A DNA stretch of 64,000 nt. Origin: Eublepharis macularius (Eukaryota > Chordata > Lepidosauria > Squamata > Eublepharidae). Of this stretch, positions 19,739-32,640 are shown piece by piece (the stretch's first letter is position 1; the number at the start of each line of letters is the position of its first letter). Both the position numbers and the translations under genes were made by a program. The notes below the pieces were generated by a model. It saw nothing but the letters and a program-made list of their open reading frames with translations, made no database searches and was not told where the DNA came from. The stretch spans positions 211,832,897 to 211,896,896 of the forward strand of contig NC_072790.1 in the NCBI RefSeq assembly GCF_028583425.1, read 5' to 3'.

Positions 19739-21469
19739 CAGCAGCCCTATTTGCAGTTTATGTCTCTGAGTTGTAAGACACTTCTGAAGGGCAACCTTTT
19801 ACAGAGTCCATTCCCCATGAGGAGAGGGTTATTAGGGACTGGTATTACACAAAGGTCACATGTATATTCACAAATAGCAATGTTGAGCTGGCAAGCATCT
19901 CAAGAGACAAAGTTGGTCTTTCAGCATCCGTCTACCCAAAGCAGGCACTCGGAGACCCCTTCCCAGCTGCAAAACCTCAGGTGTCTGCGTCCTTAGCTTG
20001 CTATATTCCATATACCAAACTGTTTTTCTTTAGCCATAAATCCCACTGGCATCAGCCCATCTCTGGCTGCTAGGTATGTCCAGTTGCTAGTAGTCACCAA
20101 TCCACAACAGTGAAGGAGTGATACTTTTTCTAGCCATTATTGTCCACTGAGGAAAACATCTTTCGCTGTCAGTTAAACAAAAGCATGAAAGAAAGGTCAG
20201 TGTCTCCTTTAACAACCATTAGCTGTGGTTACAAAAGTCAAAGTTATATTCTAGCTGGATTTTTAAAAACTGCTCTGAAGTATTTTAGTGTAACAATTGA
20301 ATTAAAAATCACAAATGTTTCCTTTTTTCTTAAGGGACATAAACCACAGGGCATTTTTTCCTTCTTCCCAGCTGTGCCTTTTAGTCACAAAATGAAGCTG
20401 TTGCAGTTGTTGCTATGGTAACCTTCAGCTATATGAAGGGCATTCCTTTTTTGGTGAGAATTTTGTTCACGTTTACATTGCAGCATATTTCCTATTTGTG
20501 ACAAGGGAGGCAGGGAGCTCACTGGAGGTGGAGGTAAATTTATCTCCTGAGATGGGAACAAAATGTAAATTTCAGCTTGAGTGTTCTTTGTTGTTGCCAG
20601 AAGCTAGAAGAAGTAAACGTGTTAGTAAAGAGTGGAAAATTTGAACAGAAATGGCAATCGATGACAACTGCATTTCAGCAGGGTTAAAAACATTGCAATT
20701 TTCACCAATGGTTTCAGTCAGTCTGCCAATTGACTAGGAAAAAACAAAGGCCTGGGCAGTTCCGATTCCTTGAGCAGACTCTTGGTCTGCAGAAGTCTAC
20801 ATGTGAAGCCTTGATATACTTATGGACAATGCTTATAAAGCTGGGGACTAAGAATTTAACACCTGCGGTTCCATATATTAAGATACTGCTTCCTTTTAGG
20901 GTTGCCAGTGGTTTAGTGAATCTGGCTTTTATCCCTTTAACAGCATCTTGGCTTGTGTTGTGCTGTTAACAACTCTCTTCTTAGCAGTTCATAATGCATA
21001 TATCTCCATGCCCTGGAAGCTTCAAATGCAGATTTCATCAGCCCAAGCTACTATGAAAGGGGCAAGAGTACATAGTAACATGCAAGACCTGGGCTGTATT
21101 AGACTAAGGATTGTTCTACGCGGGCCCGCTATCCTGTTTCCAGCGGTGACTAATTGGATGGTTCCTGGAAAAAACAAGAATGGCAGGGAAGTTATATCGC
21201 CTTTCCTGGTTGGTTGCTGCCCAGATGGATCTGGAGATTCCATCTGGCTATGACAACTAACAACTGGTAGACTGATCCACCATGAAGTTGTCTTCATCCC
21301 CTTTTAAAGCCATCTCTGCCAAAGATGACCATCGCATCTTATGGGAACGAATTCTTACCTTAAGCACGTAAAGAATTTTTTTCTATTGCTCCAGATCTAG
21401 TGCTACTCACTTTCATTGGGGGACAACGATTATGTCCTTCCTCCACTTAATTACCATTTTTCTGTAAGA
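19739..21469. other. Unassigned intron sequence
   Basis: 1.7 kb with no recognised repeat. Short open frames are at chance level. Confidence 0.4.
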
Positions 21470-22744
21470 ATATAAAATACTTCATATACATTAGCTCAGT
21501 GATCTCTATAAGAAGGCTAGAAAGTAGGTCAATGCTATTATGCAAGATAATGACTTGCTCAGGGCCACAGAGGACTAAACCAAACCAGATTTGGGGATTT
21601 GTTTTGATTTGAGTGCCCAGTTGTTGTTTTAGCTGTGAGGCACACAGGGGCAGATTGGGACCTTGGCACAAGGGGGAAAGAGTTAAGCCTTCTCTCCTGC
21701 ACTGTATTCCTGCCCTGATATGGTTCTAGATAGGCAATGGTTACCTCACTGAAGCAAACATATGGGTATCCATCTCTATATGTTTCCCTAAAGAGGTAAA
21801 TATTCGCTCTCTGAGCCATTTTAGATTGGGAAAATGGTGTGTGTATGTTGGGGGGGGGTTAGTCTTTTCACCTCCCCTCATACCACAGTTTCCATTCAAA
21901 TTTGGCACCCACACACCATATTAAATATTAATAAATATTTATTAAATTAAATTAATATTAATATTAAAAATATTAAGAACATCTGACACAGTACTCCCAG
22001 TGTTACATATCCCATTTGAGCTTGACTTGGCAGAATGTGGGATTTGAACCAGGGACTGCCTGTCTGATAATTCACATTGTACATTAAGATGCTCTAGAGA
22101 AGGAAGGATGGGGAGGCAGCTGATTATCTGGCAGTTCTAATCCTCCTTTCCTGCATTTCCTCTAACCAGTTATTTAACAATTGGTGTATCTACGTGCATT
22201 TTTGCAAGCTGTGGCTGATGCTATATCATCTAATTTTTGTTTGCCCCAAATTCTGTTGCCAGAATACACATTTTAAATGCTGGAAATTAAAGTAATTAAC
22301 ACATTTTACAGTCCTCCCATTCATGGATCCCAATTCCACTGAGCTGCTGTTCCTCATTTGTATGAATGTGACAAATTCTTTATGCCAGCTGAAGGCTTAA
22401 TACACTCTTTTAATTAGGATACACAGAGTGCCGTCTTACAAAAACTGAATCATGACATTTTCTTGGCTCTTAAAGGTCATTTAGCATGGAAATGCCACAA
22501 GCTAGGCCTAGCCAGCAATTGGGTATCAACATCCCACCCTGTTTTCTATTGCGTTCATACAAATGTTGCACTTTCTAGGCTTCTGTGTACCTTCTGAAGC
22601 CATACTTAACTATTACCCATTATATAACATACTTTTATAAAACCTAACACAATGTATTCACATATGTTCCATATTAATACTAGCAACAAAGAACTCAATC
22701 TAGTCATCGTTGCCTACTTTTATGCTTCATTTGAGCTTCCGTAG
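21470..22744. other. Mixed old repeats and AT-rich sequence
   Basis: 21500-21590 and 22020-22100 carry antisense SINE-like blocks (GCTCAGGGCCACAGAGGACT; GTGGGATTTGAACCAGGGAC). 21853-21860 is a G-run and 21920-21975 is nearly pure A/T. The rest, including 22150-22510, shows no known repeat. Confidence 0.4.
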
Positions 22745-22894
22745 GAGAGTTATGCTCATGCTGATGCACTACAGTGCAAAGAGAGTGAACCTGGGAGGTC
22801 ATGGGCCCAAATTTCACCCCTGCCACAAACTCCCTAGGCACCTGGAAACAAAAATTTTTACCCTCAGCCCCCTCCTTCTCGATATGGGGATGAT
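22745..22894 (+). repeat. Old SINE fragment ending in (GAT/AAT)n
   Basis: CAAAGAGAGTGAACCTGGGA through CTCGATATGGGGATGATGAT resembles the body and tail of a tRNA-derived SINE in plus orientation. Its tail abuts the tail of the next, oppositely oriented SINE. Confidence 0.45.
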
Positions 22895-23128
22895 GATAAT
22901 AATAATAATAACTGCACTTATATACTGTTCTTCTTGACAGATTAGTGGCCCACTCAGAGTGATGAACAAAGTCAGTGTTGTCATTATCCCCACAATACAG
23001 CTGTGGAGCTGGAGCTGAGAGGAGTGGCTTATCTAAGGCCACCTGCTGAGCTCATGGCAGTAGTGGGACTCAACCCAACAAGAGTGCTGATCTGCAACTC
23101 AAGCACTTAACCACTGTGCTGCAGGGCT
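22895..23128 (-). repeat. tRNA-derived SINE, family A (antisense)
   Basis: TATCCCCACAATACAGCTGT, GGCTTATCTAAGGCCACCTG and CACTTAACCACTGTGCTGCA are the same blocks as at 328 and 7067. Confidence 0.75.
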
Positions 23129-24269
23129 TACCTTATCTTACAGGGCACTTTTTAGTTTTGTAACATCCCGCCCAATGAACAATTTTGGTGAACTTGTAAG
23201 CTTGTACACTGTTGTGTCATTTTGTTTGGTTCTAAGAAAAGGTATCATGTGGATTATGCTATGCCAAAATCAGGCCCTAGAACAACAGGCTCAACTATTT
23301 CAGAGTGCTGAAGGAGAATCACATAATTGAAGTCTAAAAGTAGTTGAAATGTGTGGTGTCGGGGTATGACCCCCCCCCCGCAACCCCCACATACTGTTTC
23401 TCCAAAAGAAATCCCTGCCTGCTGCTATTTGCTGCAGTGGTTTGAGGATTGGATACTATGGTTTGAAGAGGGGTCATTATATGAAAGGGTGGCTTTAAAT
23501 GATGTGCTGTTCTTTGATTTTTTTAAAAAAATCTGTTTTTATTTCTGAATATCATTGGGTATTCTCCAGTGAGTGGGCAAGCCTTTTGAGGGAAGGTGGG
23601 ATTAAAATATTCTAAATAAATAATTGTGGGGTTTATATATGGAGCATCTGTCATACCTTACATAATACACCAAGTCCTGGTCCCAAGTCCTCCTCTGTTC
23701 CTGGATCTCATCACATTTATCATTGCTGGGGTCTGTTTACTTGACTGAACTTTTGGGGCATTCTAGTCAGGCAGACATGGTCTGTATAAATAATTTTCTG
23801 TCTTCCATACTTTTCTTTATATAGCAGCCAGGTGTGATAGCTACAGTTTATGCTGTCACAAATGGAGCCAAGAATAACTATTCTATGGATACAAAGGTTT
23901 TAAATGAGATTGCCATAATTGGTTGTAATGGTTTGGATATGGTAGGTGGTTGCTTAAATTATATGTCTGGATTTTTTTAACTTCAAAAGAGAAGCTTGTT
24001 TCTTAGCAGATTGCTTATCTGAGAGCCAGTTTCCAAATATATTAGTTCACAACCAAGACCATGTGCGTCCTCAGGAAACCAAAACTCTATGCCCAAAATA
24101 AATGTTGTGAATTAGATAAATCTGAATAGATATATGGTGCACAATACAAAACTAGAGAAAGGCATAAACCAATACACCCAGGGCATAATACTACATATTA
24201 TGTTTGGAATCCATTATCGAATTCTCTGATGTTTACTTTTAACGATAAAAAGTAGCTGCAAGAGACTTT
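23129..24269. other. Unassigned intron sequence
   Basis: Nothing recognised except an exon-like open stretch at 23828-23941 (see findings) and a C-run near 23370. Confidence 0.35.
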
Positions 24270-24503
24270 TTGGATCAAGGTTGTAGTGCTGAAGTGGAAG
24301 TGCCATTTCTCTAATAAATATTCCAGGTTTGAATCCCCACTCTGCTATGAAAGCTCACTGGGTGACCTAGGGCCAGTCACTTTATTTTCAGCCTAATCTA
24401 CCTCAAAGGACTGTTGTTGGGATAAAATGGAGGAGTGGAGAATGTTGGAAGCTGCTTTGAGTCTCCCTTGGGGAGAAAGGCAGGGCATGAATGAATGAAT
24501 AAA
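24270..24503 (+). repeat. tRNA-derived SINE, family C
   Basis: AGGTTTGAATCCCCACTCTG (B-box like), GCTCACTGGGTGACCTAGGG, and the tail TTGGGGAGAAAGGCAGGGCA followed by (AATG)n. The same family is at 35028, 36546 and 56612 (plus) and 25608 (minus). Confidence 0.7.
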
Positions 24504-25459
24504 AAAATAGGGAAGAAAGAATGGTTTCTGATTTGCACCTACCAAGGCACACTTCATGATGGGAGGTTATTTGGGGGGAAATGGCAGGGGGAAAGAGGTC
24601 AACCACCCTTACACAGCACCACAACTCTTGTACAAATCCCTCCAGCTGTTTTTTCCTATTAAATGTTTCAGTCCTGAGATCCGAAGAGTTAAACAGTCCC
24701 TCCATTAATGGTCCTTACATGATTGTCAGAGCAGTGTTTAAAAGTGAGAAATCCTAATCACTAAAATTGCTCCATGGCGATCCGTCTTCCCCCCAGACCT
24801 TCACCATACAACCTTGATGAAAATTTAAAAGCTGTGATTCTGGCGCTTCAGTACAGAAGACATACTCCATAATCTGTTGACCTTTACCTGCCATGGACCT
24901 TCCTAGATACTTTGCTCAGGAGCCTGTGATTATAATACAGGTAATGGACACAATTTAGTAGGGCACAGAAGCCTTGTGAAGCCTGAGCTGGGCTGTAAGC
25001 CCATTATCCTTACATTGTTTGTATCATTTGGTAAATAAAATAAGATACGGTTATTTCATAAGTCATGAGAAATATGTGCCTGGAATGAGGCGCAGGGTGG
25101 GGAAATGACAAGTTTGTACTGAGCTCCGAACATTTGGGTTCTGCTTTGATATAATCCATCTTGTATTCTTTTACTGGATAACAAGCACATTCCTTTGTAG
25201 CTGTAGCAAATAGGAAGCTGTGCTCTTCAGCTTGGATGTAGAGCACAAATTGTACTTGGCTGGGCTTTAATCTGGTTCTTTTTTATTTTAAATTTGCTTT
25301 GTTTTACCATGCTATCTTTTTGTAGATAAATTCATTCCATCAGTTAAATGTTATCCTACCCTTATTGCAGATGGGGGAGTGAAGATAAGATATACTGGTT
25401 TGCTTATTGCCACCTAGTGAATTCATGACTAAAGTTAGATTTCAAGGGTGTACCTGAAT

Positions 25460-25588
25460 CATAGAGTGTACTCAGAAGGCTCCAGGTACAATCCCTGTTA
25501 GACTGGCTTGGTGAGCCAGTCAAAATAGATGGTAAGGAGCTAGATGGACCAATGGCCTTAGTATTAGGGAGCTTCATATGTTCAGTAC
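25460..25588 (+). repeat. tRNA-derived SINE, family B (old)
   Basis: CTCCAGGTACAATCCCTG, GTGAGCCAGTCAAAATAGAT and GGAGCTTCATATGTTCAGTA follow the family B order, with missing segments. Confidence 0.55.
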
Positions 25589-25607
25589 ACCAACTATCAG
25601 ATAATTT

Positions 25608-25812
25608 GTTTTTATTTTACTTCATTTATACCCCACCTTTTTCTCCAATGGGGACCCAAAGTGGCTTACATTGTTATCCTCCCCTCCATTTTTTTTCTCA
25701 CCACAAACCCTGCAAGGTAGCTTTGGCCGAGTGTGTGTCTGATCCAAGGTCATCCAGAGAGCTTTCATGACAGAGTGGGGAATCGAACCGATAATGGCAC
25801 CATACCACAGCC
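25608..25812 (-). repeat. tRNA-derived SINE, family C (antisense)
   Basis: TTATACCCCACCTTTTTCTC (tail), GGACCCAAAGTGGCTTACAT, AGGTCATCCAGAGAGCTTTC and GGGGAATCGAACCGATAATG (head) in antisense order. Confidence 0.7.
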
Positions 25813-27224
25813 ATGTTGAGAATTTTAGTTTCATGGCTTTTTCTGGACGATATTAATTGTAGCACACTTCATTCACCAGGGAGCCTCCCATTGAGCTTGG
25901 CAAGTAAGATTCATGCCCACGGTTTCTTCACCTCAGATGTGTCGTTTTTAACATTTCTTAAATAGCCTGTTGTCAGAACTAGGATGTGTTAAGCCTATCC
26001 AACACAGGGCCCCCAGGATTCCCTGCAAACGCCTACAGAATACTTGCCTCTCCTCCAGCCCCCTGTCTGCTATAGACTGACTTGTCATTTTTATCACTAT
26101 GCCCTCAGAAGGCCTCAGATGTAATCTTCCCCCATATGTCATTGGGAGAACTACTGGTGAGAGCGCAAAGCTGATAAAGCCCAGCCTGTCCTAGTAATAA
26201 ACTCTGCTAGCTCTCTCATCGTTATTCCATCAGTTGCTTTTTTGGCTTTCAGGAAACTCTTCCTCTGCTCCTTTGGGGAAAGAAAGAAACGAAAAGAGAA
26301 AGACGCTGATAGTGGTAGCTGTGAAAGAGACAGGAAAGCAGTCAAGCGTTGAAAGCAAAGTAACTCACTGGACCAAACATGTTGCCAATATCAGGACGTG
26401 CATTAAAGTTCCCTAAAGTTGAATGCTCTGAAATGCAGTTGCATATTAGTCAGTTTACTCAGTGTGTCAGCACTTTCCCCCACTTCCAAGGACCTTTGTG
26501 TTCTTTAGGGGAGCTATAGCAGCAGCCCTATAAAAGGAATGGCACAAAAGGGACCAGCTTTGCATGCAAAAGGCCCCGATTCTCTCTCTCTTCAGTTAAA
26601 ACAGGCTCTCGGGTCACAGAGTGAAGCTAGACCTCTTTCCAAGAGCTTGGAGAACTGAGGCCTGTCAGTATAGATGAGTTCTGGGTGAGAAGGCCTGGAT
26701 GAGACCACCTGAGGTATTTTAGATTTGTGTTCCCATTCTTCCATATCTCTGTATAACGACAGATAAAATATAATCTCTAGCCTATCAGGGAAAGGGCTAT
26801 GTTAAATCCATTTCCCTGACATGCATAGTGCTATATGTAGAGAGGTTGTAATGTGATGAAACATTTAAAAAAACGAACTTACCCACTTTCATTCAAGAGG
26901 AACATAGTGCAGAATTCTACTGCTACCATCTATCCTGCATAGAACTGCAGCTAACTCCATCAGGTAATCGTCGTTGGCAGCTGCTGATAGGGGGTAGCAA
27001 GTCTATTCAATGGAGTGAAGTCACATGGGAAGAGTTTATAAAAATTACAGTGAAAAGTGGGTAGATTCTTGTGAATTCCATATACAATAGGATCTCCAAA
27101 GTTGGAGTGGATCTCCAAAGCTGGACCAGGGTCCAAAAGGCAGAAAGGCTACCAAAAGACCATAGATTCTGATCCTGCATTCCAACAAAGAACCATGTGT
27201 GTTCTGTCTTCTTTCCTATACCAA
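25813..27224. other. Unassigned intron sequence
   Basis: 1.4 kb with no recognised repeat or gene. Confidence 0.4.
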
Positions 27225-27415
27225 AGACAAATCATCTTAAAAGCAGCCGCCTTCTGCTGAGATTATTAGCTCAGTATTATCTATACCTGTCTGATAGACA
27301 GGTGCTCTTAACAGATTCAGAGAATGGGCTTTCCCAACCTCCTATCCTTTATCAGGACATGCCAGGAACTGAACCTGGGTCCTTCTGCATGTGCTGCTCT
27401 CCTAACTTAATTCTA
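27225..27415 (-). repeat. tRNA-derived SINE, family B (antisense, old)
   Basis: The minus strand reads AGAAGGACCCAGGTTCAGTT (B-box like), then GATAATACTGAGCTAATAAT near the tail. Confidence 0.5.
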
Positions 27416-30399
27416 ACTATAGTGTCCTTGCAAAGAGAAAATGAAGTTGTATGTGGTGATCTGCTATTCCAGAGAGAGTTTTCATGCAGATCACCTGGTC
27501 CTTCCATAAAACTATATAAAAATCCATGAGTCGTTTACAGCGTGAGTCAAAAATAGATTGTGCTAATGCTGAGTGCTTCTTCAGCAATGTAGAAAATGTT
27601 TCCTTTGGCCATCAGCTTTGGTGTGTGGGAGGATGCCATACCTACATGGAGTGTCATTGCATGTAGTAGAATCCCATAGGGGGTTAAACCATAATCTGCA
27701 AGAATTATTCATTGCAGGATCAAGACTTTTCCTAGTAAGGAGCTGCTTTCCAGTTGTCAGTAAAAGCAATTCATCTTGGTCTGTTATCTGTTCAGTCCCC
27801 ACTGTGATATAGCCATAGCTAAACATCAAAGGATACATAAGGTGACTCTATTTGGAAATTATTTGTTTGGAAATTAAAGTTTGGAAATTATATTTGGAAA
27901 TTAAAGTTTGCACCAAATCCATAAAAACAGAAGTCATAACCTAAAGGCTCATCCTGGGCCATTAAATTCAAATTCACTGCTGAACTGGGACCTGAGATGG
28001 TCCTGACTTCTCCCGGGGGGGGGGGTCCTTCTCTTCCACCACCTTTCATCTGCCTTCTCCTACAGCTGCAATAGCAAGGAGGACTCCAAATTTGTTACAG
28101 AAGAGGGTGGATTGGGACAACAATTTGACAGGATTGGGTGGAGAGCTGGACAAGAGAAAGGGCCATTGCTTCCTCTCTAATTTACTGGAGGATTTCAAGA
28201 GAATCTCTGGAGTGTGACCTGGGAAACTGGTGTGGGAATGGATCAGCCTTGATCATTCCCAGGTGGGCTAGATACTCTTGTATCTGGAACAAAATGACAC
28301 TTCCATTGTTTTTCCTAAAACTCATTATCTCTATGTAGCTTATGAGCAAGCCTAAGCTTTTCCAGATGATATACAACACTGGATCGTATTCCTAGCACAA
28401 CATTCAAGGTTAGCCCAATCCAAAGCTAAGAGTAAATTAACTAGATGACTATGCTTATTGCTGGGCTCAGTGATATGGAGAGGGAGTTTCTCAAAATTTG
28501 TAGTTAAACTATTTAAAAACACCCGAACAGTTTAAAGATCACAAAAATGTAGACATGGAGATTTCAGATGTTTGTTGCAACAGTGATGAATGCAGAATGT
28601 TGTATAGAAACAGCCTGTATGTGATAAAGCTGCAGCTAGCTGACCTTCCTTAGCAAGAGCCAATGTGTTGTATCTACTCAAAGTCTGACTGAGCATTTGG
28701 ACTTGCTATAGTTGAAGAACTGAAGAAATCCCACAAGGCTAGATAAGTTTTTGACTATTATAAGGCTCATCCTGAAAACAATTTGCTGAAGTTTTGAGAG
28801 GAGAGTTCTGTGTTAGAAAAACTGAAGTCTAAATCTCACTTGGGCATGAAGGATGAGGTTATTTGAGCGCTTAGTGGTATTTTGAGTGCACAGGACTAGA
28901 AAAATCAAACAAATCCAGACAAGCAATGTTAACTTCTTGATTTTATATGTTCACCTATTGATTTCTTTTGTTCCCAAAGTGGTCAACCTTGGTAGGGAAT
29001 GTTTTATCTAACTTGGGCGAAAGGGCCTTTCTCTAGTTTGTGTGCTACAGCCTGAGCCAAGTCACAAAAGGCAGTTTTCTGTGCAGTTCTACAGTTCCTG
29101 CTTTCTCACATTGGCTCCAGCTTCTGCCTCTGGGAACCAAAAGAGAGGTGTTCCGGATTTGGCAGGATGTTTGGGGAGGAGAAAATTCTTTTCCTTCCAA
29201 AAAAACAAAACTATTATGAACTGAAAACTTTGACAAGAGATTAATTTTCTGGATGACTACAGAGTTACTAACAGTAAAATTTTACTCCAAGGATAGGCTT
29301 ACAAAATCAGCCTGTTCTCTACCCTAGAAAAAGAACTTTGAGAGGATTTTTGGAATGACTCCTGAAATCATTATGCTGTATTTCTTGATGAGGAGAAGGC
29401 ATTATGAAATCTTTTTCATATTGCTTTGTTATTCCTTTTAATGTGTAACCACCATATAACTAAGTACAGACTAGGTGAGCAGTATATTAAAACAAAAAAA
29501 AGATAATTGTTTCATTTTATGACTCATAGCCTTATAGGAAGTTTTCCTGTACACATCTGGAAGTTCCTCTACACAACCAGCATTGAAATGAGAGGGAGCG
29601 ACGCAAGATCTTTACTATCTTAGTCACGGATTATGGATTATGGAAAGGAGGCATGGTGAGAGGGTAGCAAGAGTTTATGAGTAAGAGTATATATGCTGTG
29701 AAGAGCATTTCTGGGACCATGGGCCGGAAGCAAAGGAAGAAGCAGCATATATTTATTTTAATAAATAATTATAGGAAAGTGGAAATGTTATCTAAACCAT
29801 ATTGTTCAACTTTATTGTAAGGGGGGAGGAAGAATCATTCCACACACATTTGTACCCATTTGGTCACTGTCTGACTAGTAATAGCAAGCTATGTCTGTGA
29901 GGTATATGTGTGTGTGGGGTAAATGCTAGATTCTTCCCCACCCCAAACAAAAATACCCCCTCCAGGATACTGTAAACTCTTATGTGGCTGGAGCAGGCTA
30001 ATTTCCTCATCTTCTTCGGGTTTTAACTGACTCTCAGCTGTGCTCAACATCTTGATGGCATTAAGAATGTTGAATCCAAATCAGGCCTTTTCTCTTTGGG
30101 TAGTGGGTGCTGTTTTAATTTACAAAGTAATTTATTGGTATACCTGGTCAATCATCCACCCCCCATTTGTGGGTAGCCCCATTTTGCTGCCTTGCTGATG
30201 GACACTTGTCAAGTTCCCCATTAAAAGGAGCAAGCTGGAGGTCTGTGAGGAATCACCAGTAGGGATAAATCTTCTCCTACCTGACCTCCCTCTCCAAGTA
30301 TTTAGAAGCTCTTGCTTTTTCTGGGGGTGACTTGGTATTGCTGCTTTTATTATTAGCATGAGCCACCCACTTTATTATTAGATATGATAACTGGAAGGG
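27416..30399. other. Unassigned intron sequence
   Basis: About 3 kb with no recognised gene or repeat except an 11-base G run near 28015. This is the longest repeat-poor stretch in the first half of the intron. Confidence 0.4.
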
Positions 30400-30597
30400 A
30401 AGGCAGCATGATAGACCGATCTCAGAAGATCTCAGAAGCGAAGCAGGGTTGGTACTGAGATGGGGACTCCTAAGGAAGACTCTGCAGAGGAAGGCAATGG
30501 AAAACCACCTCTGCTTCTCACTTGCCATGAAAGCCCCTGGCTGAGGTCACCATACGTTGGTTGTGACTTGATGGCTCTTTACACGCACACACACAAT
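30400..30597 (+). repeat. 5S-rRNA-derived SINE (SINE3 class)
   Basis: GATCTCAGAAGATCTCAGAA, GCGAAGCAGGGTTGGTACTG and AGATGGGGACTCC follow the 5S rRNA core in order (GATCTCGTCTGATCTCGGAAGC, AAGCAGGGT, TAGTACTTGGATGGGAGAC). Then comes a body (GAAGGCAATGGAAAACCACC, TCACCATACGTTGGTTGTGA) and a (CA)n tail. TATGATAA on both sides may be a short target duplication. Antisense body fragments recur at 31838, 32515, 43733 and 51083. Confidence 0.8.
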
Positions 30598-30837
30598 TAT
30601 GATAATCCCTTGTGCAAAATTTCTTGTGAAACTTAAGCAAGGGACAGAGACTGTTCAGACCATGTCAGAGGAGGAAGGGTCCTGTAAGAGGGAAAGGCCA
30701 GGTCCTACACACATCTATACATAAGTGGAGCAGAAGCAGTTTATTCCTCCTTCAGCAATTGAGGAACCAGTGGCCACGTTCAGTTCTTAATTAGAAGCAG
30801 CATGTGGAAGCATGGATTCTTGTACCCCTGTTCATTT

Positions 30838-30965
30838 ATTTAGAATAAGTGTATGCTGCATTCCAGAGAATCTGCTTGAAGTGGCTCACAAAAAATGATA
30901 AAGTGACATAAAATCATTAAAATTAACAAACTATTAAAAACCCAGCCATTAATGGTGCACAGCAG
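30838..30965 (-). repeat. LINE/SINE 3' tail (antisense)
   Basis: TTTATTTAGAATAAGTGTAT, GAAGTGGCTCACAAAAAATG and following A-rich AATTAACAAACT are typical of antisense L2-group tails; similar tails are at 33770-33860 and 44155-44345. Confidence 0.45.
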
Positions 30966-31837
30966 GAGTGTGTATACTTGGGGGGTGGATGGAGATGGAA
31001 AGGAACAATGCACATGTACTACATGTGTACAGGAGATTGCACCTGCACATTTTCAGTACAGTTCATGTGGTAATGATTTCCCCTGCTCATAAAAGATTTC
31101 CGCTCCTGTCATGAATCGAAAATCATTAATCAGAAAATGACTTACATGATTTGTGCATGCTAATTGCTATGACTGAACTGGGTCCAATTCTTTTCTGCTT
31201 GGAATGATAGCTTGACATACCATTCAAGTAAAAACCAACGGCAGTGTTTAGTACATTGACCCTTAGGGGTCTGTAAAACCTGATGAAATTATCTAAGAAA
31301 AAATAGATTTCTTCTACAGATCCAGGTAGAAGCAAGACTACATATTTCTGCTGAATTTGTCTACAGATGCATGCCTGATAGTGCAGATAAATACAAGGAA
31401 GCCAGAATCATTTATTTGCGCATGCAGACCCTGTTTAGCATCCTGGTTGTTGTTTTTTTAATAATAAAACATTGGTAACCATATAAATTTCTTCTCATAC
31501 TTCTAATGAATTCTGTTTGGCATTCTCCGAGTTAATTGCAGAGATAAGCTGTTAACATTTAAAGGGCATATCTGTGAATAGTCTTTGGTGATGTGTGTTG
31601 CTCATCCACATAAGGGAATTCCCAAATCCCCCATTCAAAAATTGTGTCTTCATTTGTACATAGCTTCCTTTCTCATAAACTGCCATTCCCCCACCCCCCA
31701 GCAACTGAAGAACTATTTGACATTTAACTGGAGAAAGTTATCACTTTGTCTCTTTAAGGCACATGATAACTTTGAAGTTTTGGGATCACACTTCTTTGCT
31801 CATTAATATGCATATCTAGATTGGTCACAATGTGTGT
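30966..31837. other. Unassigned intron sequence
   Basis: Nothing recognised. Confidence 0.4.
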
Positions 31838-31905
31838 GTGTTATGTGCCATCAAGTCACCTCCATGATAACCCTATGAAGGAAAGACCTCCAAAATGTCC
31901 TATTA
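31838..31905 (-). repeat. 5S-SINE body fragment (antisense)
   Basis: TGTGCCATCAAGTCACCTCC and ACCCTATGAAGGAAAGACCT correspond to the tail-proximal body of the 5S-derived SINE. Confidence 0.5.
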
Positions 31906-32514
31906 TCAACAGATCACAATATAGTTGTAGAAGTATGTATATGAAGCTATACCTTCAATCTGTGTGGCTCAGAATATCTATTCCGGCAGCAATTCTCCAG
32001 GGTCTCAGGCAGGAAAAGGACATTTCTAATAACTGTTGCTCAGGTTCGCCCCAAAAGCTTTTTGCACCATAGGCTGGCTGTCCTGAGTGTCCCCCCACAA
32101 TCAGCCAGATGGTTTGGGGCTCACTTACTGCCAATGCAGTGAAAGAAAATGCCAAAGACCATAGAGTAACACTGGGAAGTGGCATCACTTCTAGGTTCTG
32201 ATACAGTTTCCCACAAACACTTTCTCCTGCCACATTGAAGGGCAAGTGTGGTTGCAGCTAGCCAGCTGGCCAGAGCATGTTCCAAGCCACTAGTTGGGCA
32301 GCTGACCAGCCAGGGTGGTGGCACTGGATTTGGGGGCACCTCAGCACCTCCCATACTCTGGCTGCCTAGCAGGTGGGCCACCTCTGCTGCTGCTGCTGCT
32401 GTTGCTGGAAAGGTCATACATTGAATAAGGGACTTTCTGCATGTAATGAATTTGTTCTTATTTTGAGCCACAACATTTTTCTCCTTAAAGGCCTCTTTGT
32501 TCACCCAGATGTGG
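31906..32514. other. Unassigned, includes a CTG-rich run
   Basis: An interrupted (CTG)n run lies at 32383-32406. No gene signal despite a minus-strand open frame of 127 codons (32121-32504), which has no recognisable family and reads through the triplet run. Confidence 0.4.
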
Positions 32515-32640
32515 TAGAGAGTGTCCTCATGTCATAGCTAATTATGGCGACCCCTGGCGGGGTTTTCAAGGCAAGAGACTAACAAAGGTGGTTTGCCATT
32601 GTCTGCCTCATCCACCCAGATAGGAGTAATCATATTTCCA
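32515..32640 (-). repeat. 5S-SINE body fragment (antisense)
   Basis: ATTATGGCGACCCCTGGCGG, GGTTTTCAAGGCAAGAGACT and GGTGGTTTGCCATTGTCTGC match the body of the family; the 5S head is missing. Confidence 0.65.

Noticed and set aside
32121-32504. 127-codon minus-strand open frame
   Set aside because: No family resemblance, and part of it is low-complexity alanine encoded by the antisense of a CTG-rich run.
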